The translations under genes were made by a program, and so were the position numbers. Below, piece after piece: positions 13,082 through 20,468 of a stretch of 22,078 bases of DNA. The DNA comes from 13-2-20CM-68-14 sp046723355. GTDB taxonomy: Bacteria > Actinomycetota > Thermoleophilia > Gaiellales > Gaiellaceae. The notes under the pieces are model-generated. The model was not told where the DNA came from and did not search any database. It saw nothing but the letters and a program-made list of their open reading frames with translations. Every line of letters begins with the position of its first letter. Position 1 is the stretch's first letter. The stretch spans positions 1 to 22,078 of the forward strand of contig JBKOUJ010000107.1 of the NCBI GenBank assembly GCA_046723355.1, in the 5' to 3' direction.

Positions 13082-14477
13082 GAGCGACAGAAGCGGCGCC
13101 GCGGAGTTCCTCGTGGCGCTAGACCGGAGCGGGGCCGAGACGCTGACGAGGCAGCTCGAGCGCCAGCTGCGCGACGCCGTCCGCTCTGGCACCCTTCGCG
13201 CAGGCGCGCGCCTGCCCTCAACCCGCGGCTTGGCGGCCCAGCTCGGCGTCTCACGCGGCCTCGTCGTGGCCGCTTACGGACAACTGCGCGCCGAGGGTTA
13301 CCTCGACCTGCGCCAGGGAGCCCCACCGCGAGTCTCCGCGACCGCGTCGCCTGCAGCACCTCCGCGCCCTGAGGCCCGCGACGATCTGCCGCGCTTCAAT
13401 CTCCGTCCCGACCTGCCCGACTATTCGGCCTTTCCGCGAGACGAATGGCTCCGGTCGTACCGCCGGGCTCTCAAGGGCGCCGCCGACCAGGATCTCGCCT
13501 ACGGTGACGTCCGCGGTGTAGCGGCGCTCCGGTCCGAGCTCGCCGAGTATCTTGGCCGCGTCCGGAGCCTGGTCGCCGAGCCCGAGCACACGTTCGTGTG
13601 CGGCGGTTTCTCACAGGCGATCGGCTTGCTTGCGCGGGTCCTTTTGGCCGATGGCGCACGCACGATCGCAGTCGAAGATCCAAGTCATGTCGTCATTCGC
13701 GAGATCGTCCGCCGGACCGGGCTCGAGACGGTGCCGGTCAGGGTCGACGCCGACGGAATCGACGTCGACGCGCTAATCCGCGCGGGGCCTGACGCTGTGC
13801 TCGTGACGCCCGCCCACCAGTTCCCGACCGGCGTCGTCCTTGCGCCTGAGCGGCGCGCGCGCTTGATCGAGTGGGCCTCCGAGGCGGGCGCGCTCATCGT
13901 CGAGGACGACTACGACGCCGAGTTCCGCTACGACCGCGCGCCGGTCGGGTCGCTCCAGGGCCTCGCCCCTGATTGCGTGGCCTACGTCGGGTCGACGAGC
14001 AAGACGCTGGCTCCGACACTCAGGCTCGGCTGGCTGCTCGCGCCGGCGCGGCTCGTCCGGACGCTCGCCGACGAGGTCCTCTTCTCGGTGATCGCGCCGC
14101 CGCGCCTGCACCAACTCGCGTTCGCGGACTTCCTACTCGGCGGCGAGCTCGACCGGCACCTGCGCCGGATGCGCCTCCGCTACCGACGCCGCCGCGACGT
14201 GCTCGTGCAGTCGCTCGCTCGCGAGTTGCCGATGGTGGAGGTCGGCGGGATCGCCGCAGGGCTGCATGTTGTCGCCAGCTTCCCCCGTTCCTACAGCGAG
14301 CGGCGCATTGTCGCCGAGGCTCGAAAGCGGCATATCGGTCTCTACGGCCTTGGCGAGCATCGCGTCCGTGCCCGCCGCCGACCGGCCCTGCTGCTCGGCT
14401 ACGCCGTGGTGGGGGAGGCGACGATCCCCGCTGCGATACGTGAGCTCGCCACCGCTGTCGAAGCTGCTAGCGCCTGA
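13080..14477 (+). CDS. MocR/GabR-type transcriptional regulator (GntR wHTH + aminotransferase domain)
   Basis: The 465 residues (from TTG 13080) combine a GntR winged helix at about 18-85 (QLERQLRDAVRSGTL, RLPSTRGLAAQLGVSRG, YGQLRAEGYL) with a fold-type I aminotransferase domain. The latter shows HQFPTG, EDDYDAEFRY (275-284) and the PLP-binding lysine Lys308 in GSTSKTLAPTLRLGW. Such proteins use PLP as effector or sense amino compounds. Members called PdxR control pdxS/pdxT, which are both in this window, so a vitamin B6 role is possible but unproven. The frame is open from 12912, and an ATG at 13008 would overlap the divergent gene's start. TTG is preferred because the family alignment starts there. 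Its end overlaps the convergent gene by 11 bases. Confidence 0.88.
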   Translation: MSDRSGAAEFLVALDRSGAETLTRQLERQLRDAVRSGTLRAGARLPSTRGLAAQLGVSRGLVVAAYGQLRAEGYLDLRQGAPPRVSATASPAAPPRPEARDDLPRFNLRPDLPDYSAFPRDEWLRSYRRALKGAADQDLAYGDVRGVAALRSELAEYLGRVRSLVAEPEHTFVCGGFSQAIGLLARVLLADGARTIAVEDPSHVVIREIVRRTGLETVPVRVDADGIDVDALIRAGPDAVLVTPAHQFPTGVVLAPERRARLIEWASEAGALIVEDDYDAEFRYDRAPVGSLQGLAPDCVAYVGSTSKTLAPTLRLGWLLAPARLVRTLADEVLFSVIAPPRLHQLAFADFLLGGELDRHLRRMRLRYRRRRDVLVQSLARELPMVEVGGIAAGLHVVASFPRSYSERRIVAEARKRHIGLYGLGEHRVRARRRPALLLGYAVVGEATIPAAIRELATAVEAASA

Positions 14478-14922
14478 ACTGAAGCTCGTGCCAGGATGGG
14501 ATCGGCGCGACCTCGAGCAACGCGCGCTCGCCGTTCGGGTCGACGTAGGCGAACTCGCCCGTCTCGTCTTCCCAGGCCACATCGAGGCGCCCGTCCTTGA
14601 CCCAGTGATCGAGCCACGCGCCGCGGAAGACGAGCTTCCGCAGCCAGTAGACGAGCGACTCCCCGCCGACCAGCGAGAGCTGCTCCCAGTGGCGGACGAG
14701 GTAGAGGCCGAGCCCGCTGCGGGGCTCTGCGATCCGTCCGTCCGCCGTCAGTTCGACGAGGTCGGTGGTCTCCTCCTCGTCCAGGTCATTCCCCCCGACG
14801 AGGCCCAGCTTCACGGCCGCCGCCGTGACGCGCTGCTCGAAATCGAACGTGTTGAAGCTGAAGTGGTAGCCCAGGAATTCGACCACGTAGTCGTCCCCGG
14901 ACGAGTAGCTCGGCTCCGCCAC
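14467..14922 (-). CDS. Hypothetical acidic protein, 151 residues
   Basis: An acidic protein rich in Trp, Tyr and Glu with no membrane segment. It contains DYVVEFLGYHFSF near the N-terminus, an acidic NDLDEEETTD patch in the middle and VYWLRKLVFRGAWLDHWV later on. I do not recognise the family. It is supported as a gene by consistent third-position G/C, by TATCCT exactly six bases before its GTG (leaderless pattern), and by a tail-to-tail fit with the regulator gene. Function cannot be suggested. Confidence 0.7.
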   Translation of the reverse strand: MAEPSYSSGDDYVVEFLGYHFSFNTFDFEQRVTAAAVKLGLVGGNDLDEEETTDLVELTADGRIAEPRSGLGLYLVRHWEQLSLVGGESLVYWLRKLVFRGAWLDHWVKDGRLDVAWEDETGEFAYVDPNGERALLEVAPIPSWHELQFRR

Positions 14923-14928
14923 GAGCAG

Positions 14929-14934
14929 AGGATA
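14929..14934 (-). promoter_or_regulatory. -10 box TATCCT of the 151-residue gene (leaderless)
   Basis: On the reverse strand TATCCT is followed by six bases and the GTG at 14922, the same spacing as at ruvC, ruvA, pdxS, the histidine kinase gene and the gene at 15064. Confidence 0.5.
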
Positions 14935-14945
14935 GCCACGCTATC

Positions 14946-14996
14946 GGCGTCGCTTGCGACGCCGTCGAAGGTCGTAGCGGCTTTGCCGCTGCGACC
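14946..14996. repeat. Pair of hairpins in a divergent intergenic region
   Basis: GGCGTCGC-TT-GCGACGCC (14946-14963) is followed six bases later by a 12-base stem, GGTCGTAGCGGC-TTT-GCCGCTGCGACC (14970-14996), with one G-T pair. They lie between the starts of two divergent genes, where a terminator is not expected. A REP/BIME-like repeat or a regulatory structure is more likely. Confidence 0.6.
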
Positions 14997-15051
14997 GCCT
15001 AAACCCGGTTCAGGGTGCAGAACCAGCCCGATCGCTCGCCCACGCTGGAGC

Positions 15052-15057
15052 TAAAGT
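15052..15057 (+). promoter_or_regulatory. -10 box TAAAGT of the 93-residue membrane protein gene (leaderless)
   Basis: TAAAGT is followed by six bases and the ATG at 15064, with no Shine-Dalgarno site, matching the leaderless layout of five other genes here. Confidence 0.5.
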
Positions 15058-15063
15058 CGGCGT

Positions 15064-15345
15064 ATGAGCACGAGAGCGGCGGCCCTGTCGGGGCTCGTCA
15101 TCGGCGGGCTCCTGCTCGTAGTGGCGTGGCTTTTTGAGGTGCCGGCCGACCGGGTGGTCGTGCTCGCCCCGGTGATCGTCGTGGTCGCAGCGGTCGTGGC
15201 AGGGCTCGCCGTCTTCTGGTTCCGCGCTGCGGTCGACTCGTTCCGGGAGGCGAAACGACCGAAGCTGATCCTCGGCGCGGCGGCGGCAGTGCTGGTTCTC
15301 GGCATCGTGCTGACCGTGCTCGGAGTCGAGCTCCCGCGCGAGTAG
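15064..15345 (+). CDS. Small membrane protein, three transmembrane segments
   Basis: A 93-residue protein with hydrophobic segments at about residues 6-25, 31-51 and 70-88, separated by the charged stretch RAAVDSFREAKRPK. No enzymatic motif is visible and I do not recognise a family. The promoter-to-start spacing and codon pattern support it as real. A hairpin (15391-15414) lies downstream, before recJ. Confidence 0.7.
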   Translation: MSTRAAALSGLVIGGLLLVVAWLFEVPADRVVVLAPVIVVVAAVVAGLAVFWFRAAVDSFREAKRPKLILGAAAAVLVLGIVLTVLGVELPRE

Positions 15346-15390
15346 CGCCGCGACCCCTACCGGTCTGTGACGGATCTGTGCCCATTGCTG

Positions 15391-15414
15391 GCTGCCGTCC
15401 GAAAAACGGCGGCA
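15391..15414 (+). terminator. Hairpin upstream of recJ, possible terminator
   Basis: GCTGCCGT-CCGAAAA-ACGGCGGC forms an eight-base stem with one G-T pair and a seven-base loop, 46 bases after the small membrane gene and before the recJ promoter. No T tract follows. Confidence 0.4.
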
Positions 15415-15437
15415 GGATGAGAATCCCGCCCTCGTTC

Positions 15438-15459
15438 CGTCCGAGGTCGTCCTTAGCGT
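15438..15459 (+). promoter_or_regulatory. recJ promoter with CGTCCGA-N9-TAGCGT
   Basis: CGTCCGA (15438-15444), nine bases, and the -10 box TAGCGT (15454-15459) reproduce the block and spacing of the ruvC and ruvA promoters, 5 kb away. The ATG follows nine bases after the -10, so the leader is very short. Confidence 0.5.
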
Positions 15460-15468
15460 GGACTGCCC

Positions 15469-17352
15469 ATGCAGAACGGCAGTTGGACGATCAAAGCGTG
15501 CGACCGGGACGCGGTGGCTAGCCTCGAGCGGGAGCTCGAGATCAGCGGAACGACGGCCTCGGTTCTCGTCCGACGGGGCTACGACGACGTCGCCCGCGCG
15601 CGGGCGTTCCTGGCAGGTGAGCTCCCGGCTCATGACCCGTTCGCGCTCGGTGACATGGCCGCCGGCTGCGAGGCGATTCGCGGCGCGATCGCTGCCGGGC
15701 GGCGCATCTGCGTCCATGGGGACTACGACGCCGATGGGATCTGCGCGACCGCGCTCGCGGTCCTGATCCTGCGCGAGCTCGGGGCCGACGTCACGTCGCA
15801 TCTCCCTAGCCGCTTCGACGAGGGCTACGGCGTACGCGGGGAGACGCTGTCCCGGCTCGCGGACGAGGGGTGCGGCCTCGTTCTGACCGTCGACTGCGGA
15901 GTTACCGCCGTCGATGAGGTTGCGCGCGCCAACGAGCTCGGCCTCGAGGTCGTGGTCAGCGACCACCACCGCGCCGGCGACACGCTGCCCGACTGCCCGG
16001 TTGTGGGCCCCTACCGCGGCTCGGCGTATCCGTTCGGCGAGCTGTGCGGGACCGGCGTCGTCTTCAAGCTCGGCCAGGCGCTCCTCGCCAGCGGGTCGGA
16101 GACGCTGCTGCGGCACCTCGACCTGGTCGCGGTGGCGACGATCGCTGACGTCGTCCCCCTCGTGGACGAGAACCGCGGCCTCGCCATTGCGGGCCTTAGG
16201 TCACTCTCGAGCACGCAGAAGCCGGGTCTGCGCGAGTTGATGAAGGTCGCGCGCGTCGATCCGGCCGCGGTCGACGCGGGCACGGTCGGCTTTCGCCTTG
16301 CGCCGCGTCTGAACGCGGCGGGACGGCTGGGGCACCCGGAGGCGGCGCTGGAACTGTTGCTCACGCCCGATTCAGCGGAAGCCGTGCGGCTCGCGCACCG
16401 GCTCGACGAGCTCAACCGCGACCGGCAAGCGGTGGAGGAGCGGATCCTGCGCGAGGCCGTCGAGGAGATCGAGTCGTGGCAGGAGCGGAAGCGGCGCCGG
16501 CACGGCTACGTCCTCGCGCGCGAGGAATGGCACGAGGGCGTGATCGGGATCGTCGCCTCGCGGCTCGTCGAGCGCTACCACCGGCCGGTCGTCATGATCG
16601 CCGGCGGCGAGCGCGAGTGGAAGGGCTCGGGGCGCTCGACGGGGAGCTTCGACCTGCACGGAGGCCTCGCCGCATGTTCCGACCGGCTGCTTCGCTTCGG
16701 CGGCCACCGCGCCGCGGCCGGCCTCTCGATCGATCCCGGCGAGGTCGAGGGGTTCGCGGCCGCCTTCGCGGCGCATGCCGATGCCAACCTCTCGGAGGCC
16801 GAGCTGGCGCCGGTGACAGTCGTCGACGCGCTCGTACACGGCTCGGACCTGACGCTCGAGCTCTGCGCCGAGCTTGCCCGGCTGGCGCCGTTTGGTCTCG
16901 GCAATCCGGGAGTGACCCTGCTCGTTGCGGGGTGCGAGCTCCGCGACGTCGCTGCGGTGGGGGATGGAAAGCACTTGCGCTTCAGGGTTAGGGACGGCGC
17001 ACGCGACGCCGGCTCCGCGATCGCGTTCGGCTTCGGCCGCCAGTTCGATCGCTTCCGGCAGGAATCCGCGTTCGACGTCGCGTTCCGGCTCGAGGAGAAC
17101 CACTGGAACGGCACCGTCGCTCCCCAGCTCGTGGTCAGGCGTGTCTTCGACGCGGAGCCCCGCTACCGGGAGCTGAGGGAATGGCTGGCACGGCTGTGGC
17201 GTCAAGGGCGGCAGTCATGGCCGCCCGAGGCGACGACGATCTTTGCCGAGCTCGAGCTCGGCGAGGGGGAGTCGGGGCGACGGCACCTCCTCGAATCGCC
17301 GGCCTTTCGCCGGCTGCTCGAAGAGCCGCCCAGCTTCGCGGAGGCCGCCTAA
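15469..17352 (+). CDS. recJ: Single-stranded-DNA-specific exonuclease RecJ
   Basis: RecJ degrades single-stranded DNA 5' to 3' in recombinational and mismatch repair. The 627-residue protein has the DHH-family core: HGDYDADG with Asp85, Asp87 and Asp89, TVDCG with Asp142, and VSDHH with Asp165-His166-His167, all Mn/Mg ligands. The DHHA1 region shows GRSTGSFDL and the GGH motif FGGHRAAAGL. The C-terminal part carries an OB-fold-like segment (PFGLGNPGVTLL onward). Length is slightly above the usual 560-600 residues because of a C-terminal extension. Its promoter shares the motif of ruvC and ruvA. relA follows after 44 bases with its own -10 box. The recJ-relA order is plausible for this phylum, but secD/secF, often found nearby, are absent from the window. 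Confidence 0.95.
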   Translation: MQNGSWTIKACDRDAVASLERELEISGTTASVLVRRGYDDVARARAFLAGELPAHDPFALGDMAAGCEAIRGAIAAGRRICVHGDYDADGICATALAVLILRELGADVTSHLPSRFDEGYGVRGETLSRLADEGCGLVLTVDCGVTAVDEVARANELGLEVVVSDHHRAGDTLPDCPVVGPYRGSAYPFGELCGTGVVFKLGQALLASGSETLLRHLDLVAVATIADVVPLVDENRGLAIAGLRSLSSTQKPGLRELMKVARVDPAAVDAGTVGFRLAPRLNAAGRLGHPEAALELLLTPDSAEAVRLAHRLDELNRDRQAVEERILREAVEEIESWQERKRRRHGYVLAREEWHEGVIGIVASRLVERYHRPVVMIAGGEREWKGSGRSTGSFDLHGGLAACSDRLLRFGGHRAAAGLSIDPGEVEGFAAAFAAHADANLSEAELAPVTVVDALVHGSDLTLELCAELARLAPFGLGNPGVTLLVAGCELRDVAAVGDGKHLRFRVRDGARDAGSAIAFGFGRQFDRFRQESAFDVAFRLEENHWNGTVAPQLVVRRVFDAEPRYRELREWLARLWRQGRQSWPPEATTIFAELELGEGESGRRHLLESPAFRRLLEEPPSFAEAA

Positions 17353-17382
17353 ACGGAAGGAAGGTACGGCAAAGCCCGGGAG

Positions 17383-17388
17383 TACACT
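17383..17388 (+). promoter_or_regulatory. -10 box TACACT of relA
   Basis: TACACT lies eight bases before the ATG at 17397, and the bases between are a pyrimidine run (TTTTTCCT) with no Shine-Dalgarno site. It supports the shorter relA start over the frame open from 17181, which lies inside recJ. Confidence 0.45.
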
Positions 17389-17396
17389 TTTTCCTT

Positions 17397-19592
17397 ATGG
17401 CCGTTCTCGAAGCCGGCGAAAAGCACCAGGAGCTGCTCGACGAGCTGATCTCGGACGTCGAGGCGTACAACCCCGACGTCGATCGGGACCTGCTCTCGCG
17501 CGCGTTTCGCTTCGCCGCCGAGGCCCACGACGGGCAGCAGCGCCGCTCAGGCGAGGCGTTCATCCGGCACCCGTGGGGTGCCGCGAAGATCCTCGCCGAT
17601 CTCCGCCAGGATGAGCAGACGATCGCTGCCGCGCTGCTTCACGATGTCGTCGAGGACACCGAGACGGACATCGAAGCAGTGCGCGCGGAGTTCGGCGATG
17701 AGATCGCCCAGCTCGTCGAGGGCGTCACGAAGCTGACGCGAATCCATTTCCAGAGCCGGGAGCAGGCCGAGGCGGAGAATTACCGGAAGATGATCGCCGC
17801 CATGGTCGGCGACGAGCGCGTGATCGTGATCAAGCTCGCCGACCGGCTCCACAACATGCGGACGATCGAGTACCTCGGCAAGCAGAAGCAGCTGCAGAAG
17901 GCGCGCGAGACGCTTGAGGTGTATGCGCCGCTCGCGCACCGGCTCGGTATCCACAAGCTCAAGTGGGAGCTTGAGGACCTCGCCTTCGAGACGCTGCACC
18001 CGCGCAAGTACGAGGAGATCAAGACCATGGTCGCCGAGCGGCGGACCGACCGCGAAGAGCACGTGGCCGAGGCGTCGCGGATCCTCCAGCGAGAGCTCGC
18101 CAAGGTCGACATTCCGGCCGAGATATCAGGGCGCGCGAAGCATTTCTACTCGATCTACGACAAGATGGCCAAGAAGGGCCGCGAGTTCAACGAGATCTAC
18201 GACCTGACCGCGATGCGGGTAATCGTCGAGCGGTCGGGGGACGAGGGAACGCGCGACTGCTACGGCGCGCTAGGCCTGATCCATTCGCTCTGGAAGCCGA
18301 TGCCCGGCCGGTTCAAGGACTACATCGCGATGCCGAAGTTCAACGCCTACCGGTCGCTCCATACCACCGTGATCGGCCCCGAAGGCCGCCCCCTCGAGAT
18401 CCAGGTGCGAACGCGCGACATGCACGAGATCGCCGAGCTCGGAGTCGCGGCGCACTGGCTCTACAAGCGCGGCAAGCGCGACCCGCAGTGGACGGCGTGG
18501 GCGAAGCAGCTGATGGAGTCGCAGGCGGACGAAGCCGATCCGCGCGAGTTCATGAAGACGTTCCGCACCGACCTCTTCGACGAGGAGGTCTACGTCTTCA
18601 CGCCGCAGGGCGAGGTGAAGAGCCTCCCGGCCGAGTCGACCCCGATCGACTTCGCCTATGCGGTGCACACCGACCTCGGCCACCGAACGGTCGGCGCGAA
18701 GATCAACGGGCGGATCGTGCCACTCCATTACCGGCTGAAGAGCGGGGACGTCGTCGAGATCCTGACGACGAAGACCGGACGTGGGCCCTCACGAGACTGG
18801 CTGTCGCTGGCGGCGTCCTCACGCGCGCGCAACAAGATCCGCCAGTGGTTCTCGCGCGAGACGCGCGAGGAGACCGAGCGAAAGGGCCGCGAGGCGCTCG
18901 AGCAGGCGCTCAAGAAGCAGAGCCTGCCGTACAAGAAGCTCGTCGGCTCGGCCGTGCTGGCGCAGGTGATCCGCGAGACCGGCTTCAAGAAGGCTGAGGA
19001 CTTCTACGTCGCGCTCGGCTCGGGCAAGGTGCCCGTCGGCCAGATCGTCAACAAGGTTCTGAACCGGCTCAAGACCGAGGAGGTCGCGCAGGAAGAGGCC
19101 GTCCCGCTCAAGGCGCCGAAGGCCGGACGTGCGATCGCGGGGGACGACCTCGGGATCCGGGTCAAGGGCGTCGACGACGTCCTCGTCCGTCTCGCCAAGT
19201 GCTGCACGCCGGTTCCCGGAGACGAGATCGTCGGCTACATCTCGATGGGCAAGGGCATCACGATCCACCGAGCCGACTGCTCCAACGTCAAGGCGCTGCG
19301 CAGGAACCCGGAGAGGTTCACGCCCGTCGACTGGGACGGAGGCGCCACTCGCAGCTTCCTCGTCCAGATCGCCGTCGTCTCGTGGGACCGGCCCCGACTG
19401 CTCGAGGACGTGGCGCGGACATTCGCCGAGCACGGCGCCAACATCGTCGAATATGGCGGCCATGTCGAAGACCAGCTGGCGAAGAACTGGTACGTGGCCG
19501 AGGTCGGCGACGTGAAGGCGCTCCGAGGCCTCCTGACCGCGCTTCGCAACGTCGACGCGGTCTTCGACGCCTATCGCGTCACCCCGTCCTGA
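17397..19592 (+). CDS. relA: Bifunctional (p)ppGpp synthetase/hydrolase, RelA/SpoT (RSH) family
   Basis: The 731-residue stringent-response enzyme makes and degrades (p)ppGpp. The hydrolase HD domain is intact: AEAHDGQ (His44), LHDVVEDTE (His82-Asp83 and the ED pair) and IKLADRLHNMR. The synthetase domain has YDLTAMRVIV, the GRFKDYIAMPK loop with the RXKD form near residue 305 (typical of bifunctional rather than synthetase-only enzymes), and YRSLHTTV. A TGS domain begins near 396 (VYVFTPQGEVKSLP), a conserved cysteine region, KCCTPVPGD, is near 601, and an ACT domain covers about 655-731. All parts of a long RSH are present. ATG 17397 is used because upstream sequence belongs to recJ and a -10 box precedes it. 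Confidence 0.96.
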   Translation: MAVLEAGEKHQELLDELISDVEAYNPDVDRDLLSRAFRFAAEAHDGQQRRSGEAFIRHPWGAAKILADLRQDEQTIAAALLHDVVEDTETDIEAVRAEFGDEIAQLVEGVTKLTRIHFQSREQAEAENYRKMIAAMVGDERVIVIKLADRLHNMRTIEYLGKQKQLQKARETLEVYAPLAHRLGIHKLKWELEDLAFETLHPRKYEEIKTMVAERRTDREEHVAEASRILQRELAKVDIPAEISGRAKHFYSIYDKMAKKGREFNEIYDLTAMRVIVERSGDEGTRDCYGALGLIHSLWKPMPGRFKDYIAMPKFNAYRSLHTTVIGPEGRPLEIQVRTRDMHEIAELGVAAHWLYKRGKRDPQWTAWAKQLMESQADEADPREFMKTFRTDLFDEEVYVFTPQGEVKSLPAESTPIDFAYAVHTDLGHRTVGAKINGRIVPLHYRLKSGDVVEILTTKTGRGPSRDWLSLAASSRARNKIRQWFSRETREETERKGREALEQALKKQSLPYKKLVGSAVLAQVIRETGFKKAEDFYVALGSGKVPVGQIVNKVLNRLKTEEVAQEEAVPLKAPKAGRAIAGDDLGIRVKGVDDVLVRLAKCCTPVPGDEIVGYISMGKGITIHRADCSNVKALRRNPERFTPVDWDGGATRSFLVQIAVVSWDRPRLLEDVARTFAEHGANIVEYGGHVEDQLAKNWYVAEVGDVKALRGLLTALRNVDAVFDAYRVTPS

Positions 19593-20000
19593 CCGGCGAC
19601 ACCCGCAAACGAGGGACACACCTGCTTGCGGCGATCTTTCTCGGGGCACCCCTAACCCACCACCCGCCGCCGATCCTATCGAGGAAAATATGCCGTGTTT
19701 GCAGCGGAATCGTGACGATTCCGCGGCGATGAGGCGAATCACCCGGACGAGGGATCATCCCTCGAAAGTGAGGGGTACCTCGGTCGAGGGATAGCGACTT
19801 TCCGGGATCCGACTACAACGAGAAGTGGGGAGAGGGTTAGCGCGTTGTCGCGGCGCCGGCCGCTTCGAGGACGGCGAGTGGGCGCCGCGGCGCGCCTTAG
19901 CCGCGGGAAGTCCTGCGCACTTTCCGGGGACGAGCATGACCATCTGCGCTCGGCGATCGCGGAAAAGATCTCGCGCCCGCGACGGCCCCACTGATGACAC
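19593..20000. other. 408-base gene-free region with many inverted repeats
   Basis: This convergent gap after relA holds no credible gene; the short open frames in it are Arg/Ser-rich. It contains GCGGAATCG-TGA-CGATTCCGC (19704-19724), a perfect nine-base stem; CGAGGGAT-C-ATCCCTCG (19748-19764) enclosed by CCCGGA (19742-19747) / TCCGGG (19801-19806), with GAGG-GGTA-CCTC between; and CGCGGCGCC (19849-19857) pairing with GGCGCCGCG (19881-19889). ACTTTCCGGG occurs twice (19797-19806, 19919-19928). Local A+T is higher than in the genes. It does not match RNase P, tmRNA or SRP RNA core motifs. A structured RNA or a decayed repeat are possible readings. Confidence 0.55.
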
Positions 20001-20468
20001 TCACCCGGCCGCGATCTCGCAGTCGCCACCCTCGAAGTCGCGAATCGCGTCTCGGTACCAGGCGGGGATCGGGAGGGCTCGCCGCTCCTCGAGATCGATG
20101 AAGACGAGCGTCTGCGTCGCCGTCACCATCAGTACGTCGTCATCGACGCGGTAGGCGGCGCACTCGTACGTCGCGCTCGTCCGGCCGATCCGGTTCATCC
20201 TGATGAAGACCTCGATCAGGTCGTCGAACCGCGCAGGCGCCAGGTACTCGACCGTCGACGCGCGCATCACGAACTGCTCCTCGCGGAACGCCTTCTCGAG
20301 TAGGTCAAGGTGGCGGTGGTATTCGACTCGGGCCAGGTCGAAATAGGGCAGGTAGCGCCCGTAGTAGACGATTCCCTGCGCGTCGGTGTCCGAGAAGCCG
20401 ACGCGCATGAAGGCTGCGTACTTGAACGGCTGCTTGCGGTCTGTCTCGTGCCCGAACTCGATCGTCAC
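20001..20468 (-). CDS. Acyl-CoA thioesterase, 4HBT/YbgC-FadM type
   Basis: A 155-residue hotdog-fold protein from GTG 20468. The family signature is DTDAQGIVYYGRYLPYFDLARVEY at about residues 25-48, with the catalytic Asp in the first DTD-Q-G-VYY block, as in YbgC and 4-hydroxybenzoyl-CoA thioesterase. FDDLIEVFIRMNRIGRTSATYE follows. It hydrolyses an acyl-CoA thioester; chain preference cannot be told. The GTG overlaps the TGA of the phosphomannomutase gene (GTGA), so the two form an operon and are coupled. The frame is open further upstream to 20585, but that stretch lies inside the mutase gene in the wrong frame. Confidence 0.88.
   Translation of the reverse strand: MTIEFGHETDRKQPFKYAAFMRVGFSDTDAQGIVYYGRYLPYFDLARVEYHRHLDLLEKAFREEQFVMRASTVEYLAPARFDDLIEVFIRMNRIGRTSATYECAAYRVDDDVLMVTATQTLVFIDLEERRALPIPAWYRDAIRDFEGGDCEIAAG

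Noticed and set aside
18819..19742. 307-residue reverse open frame at the relA end
   Set aside because: Antisense to the TGS/ACT half of relA; composition is that of a shadow frame.
19742..19930. RNase P RNA suggested by GGAAAGT segments on the reverse strand
   Set aside because: The conserved GGAAAGTCCGG core and the other universal segments are absent.
19825..20154. 109-residue forward frame in the gap after relA
   Set aside because: Arg/Ser-rich and overlaps the thioesterase gene end on the other strand; no coding signal.
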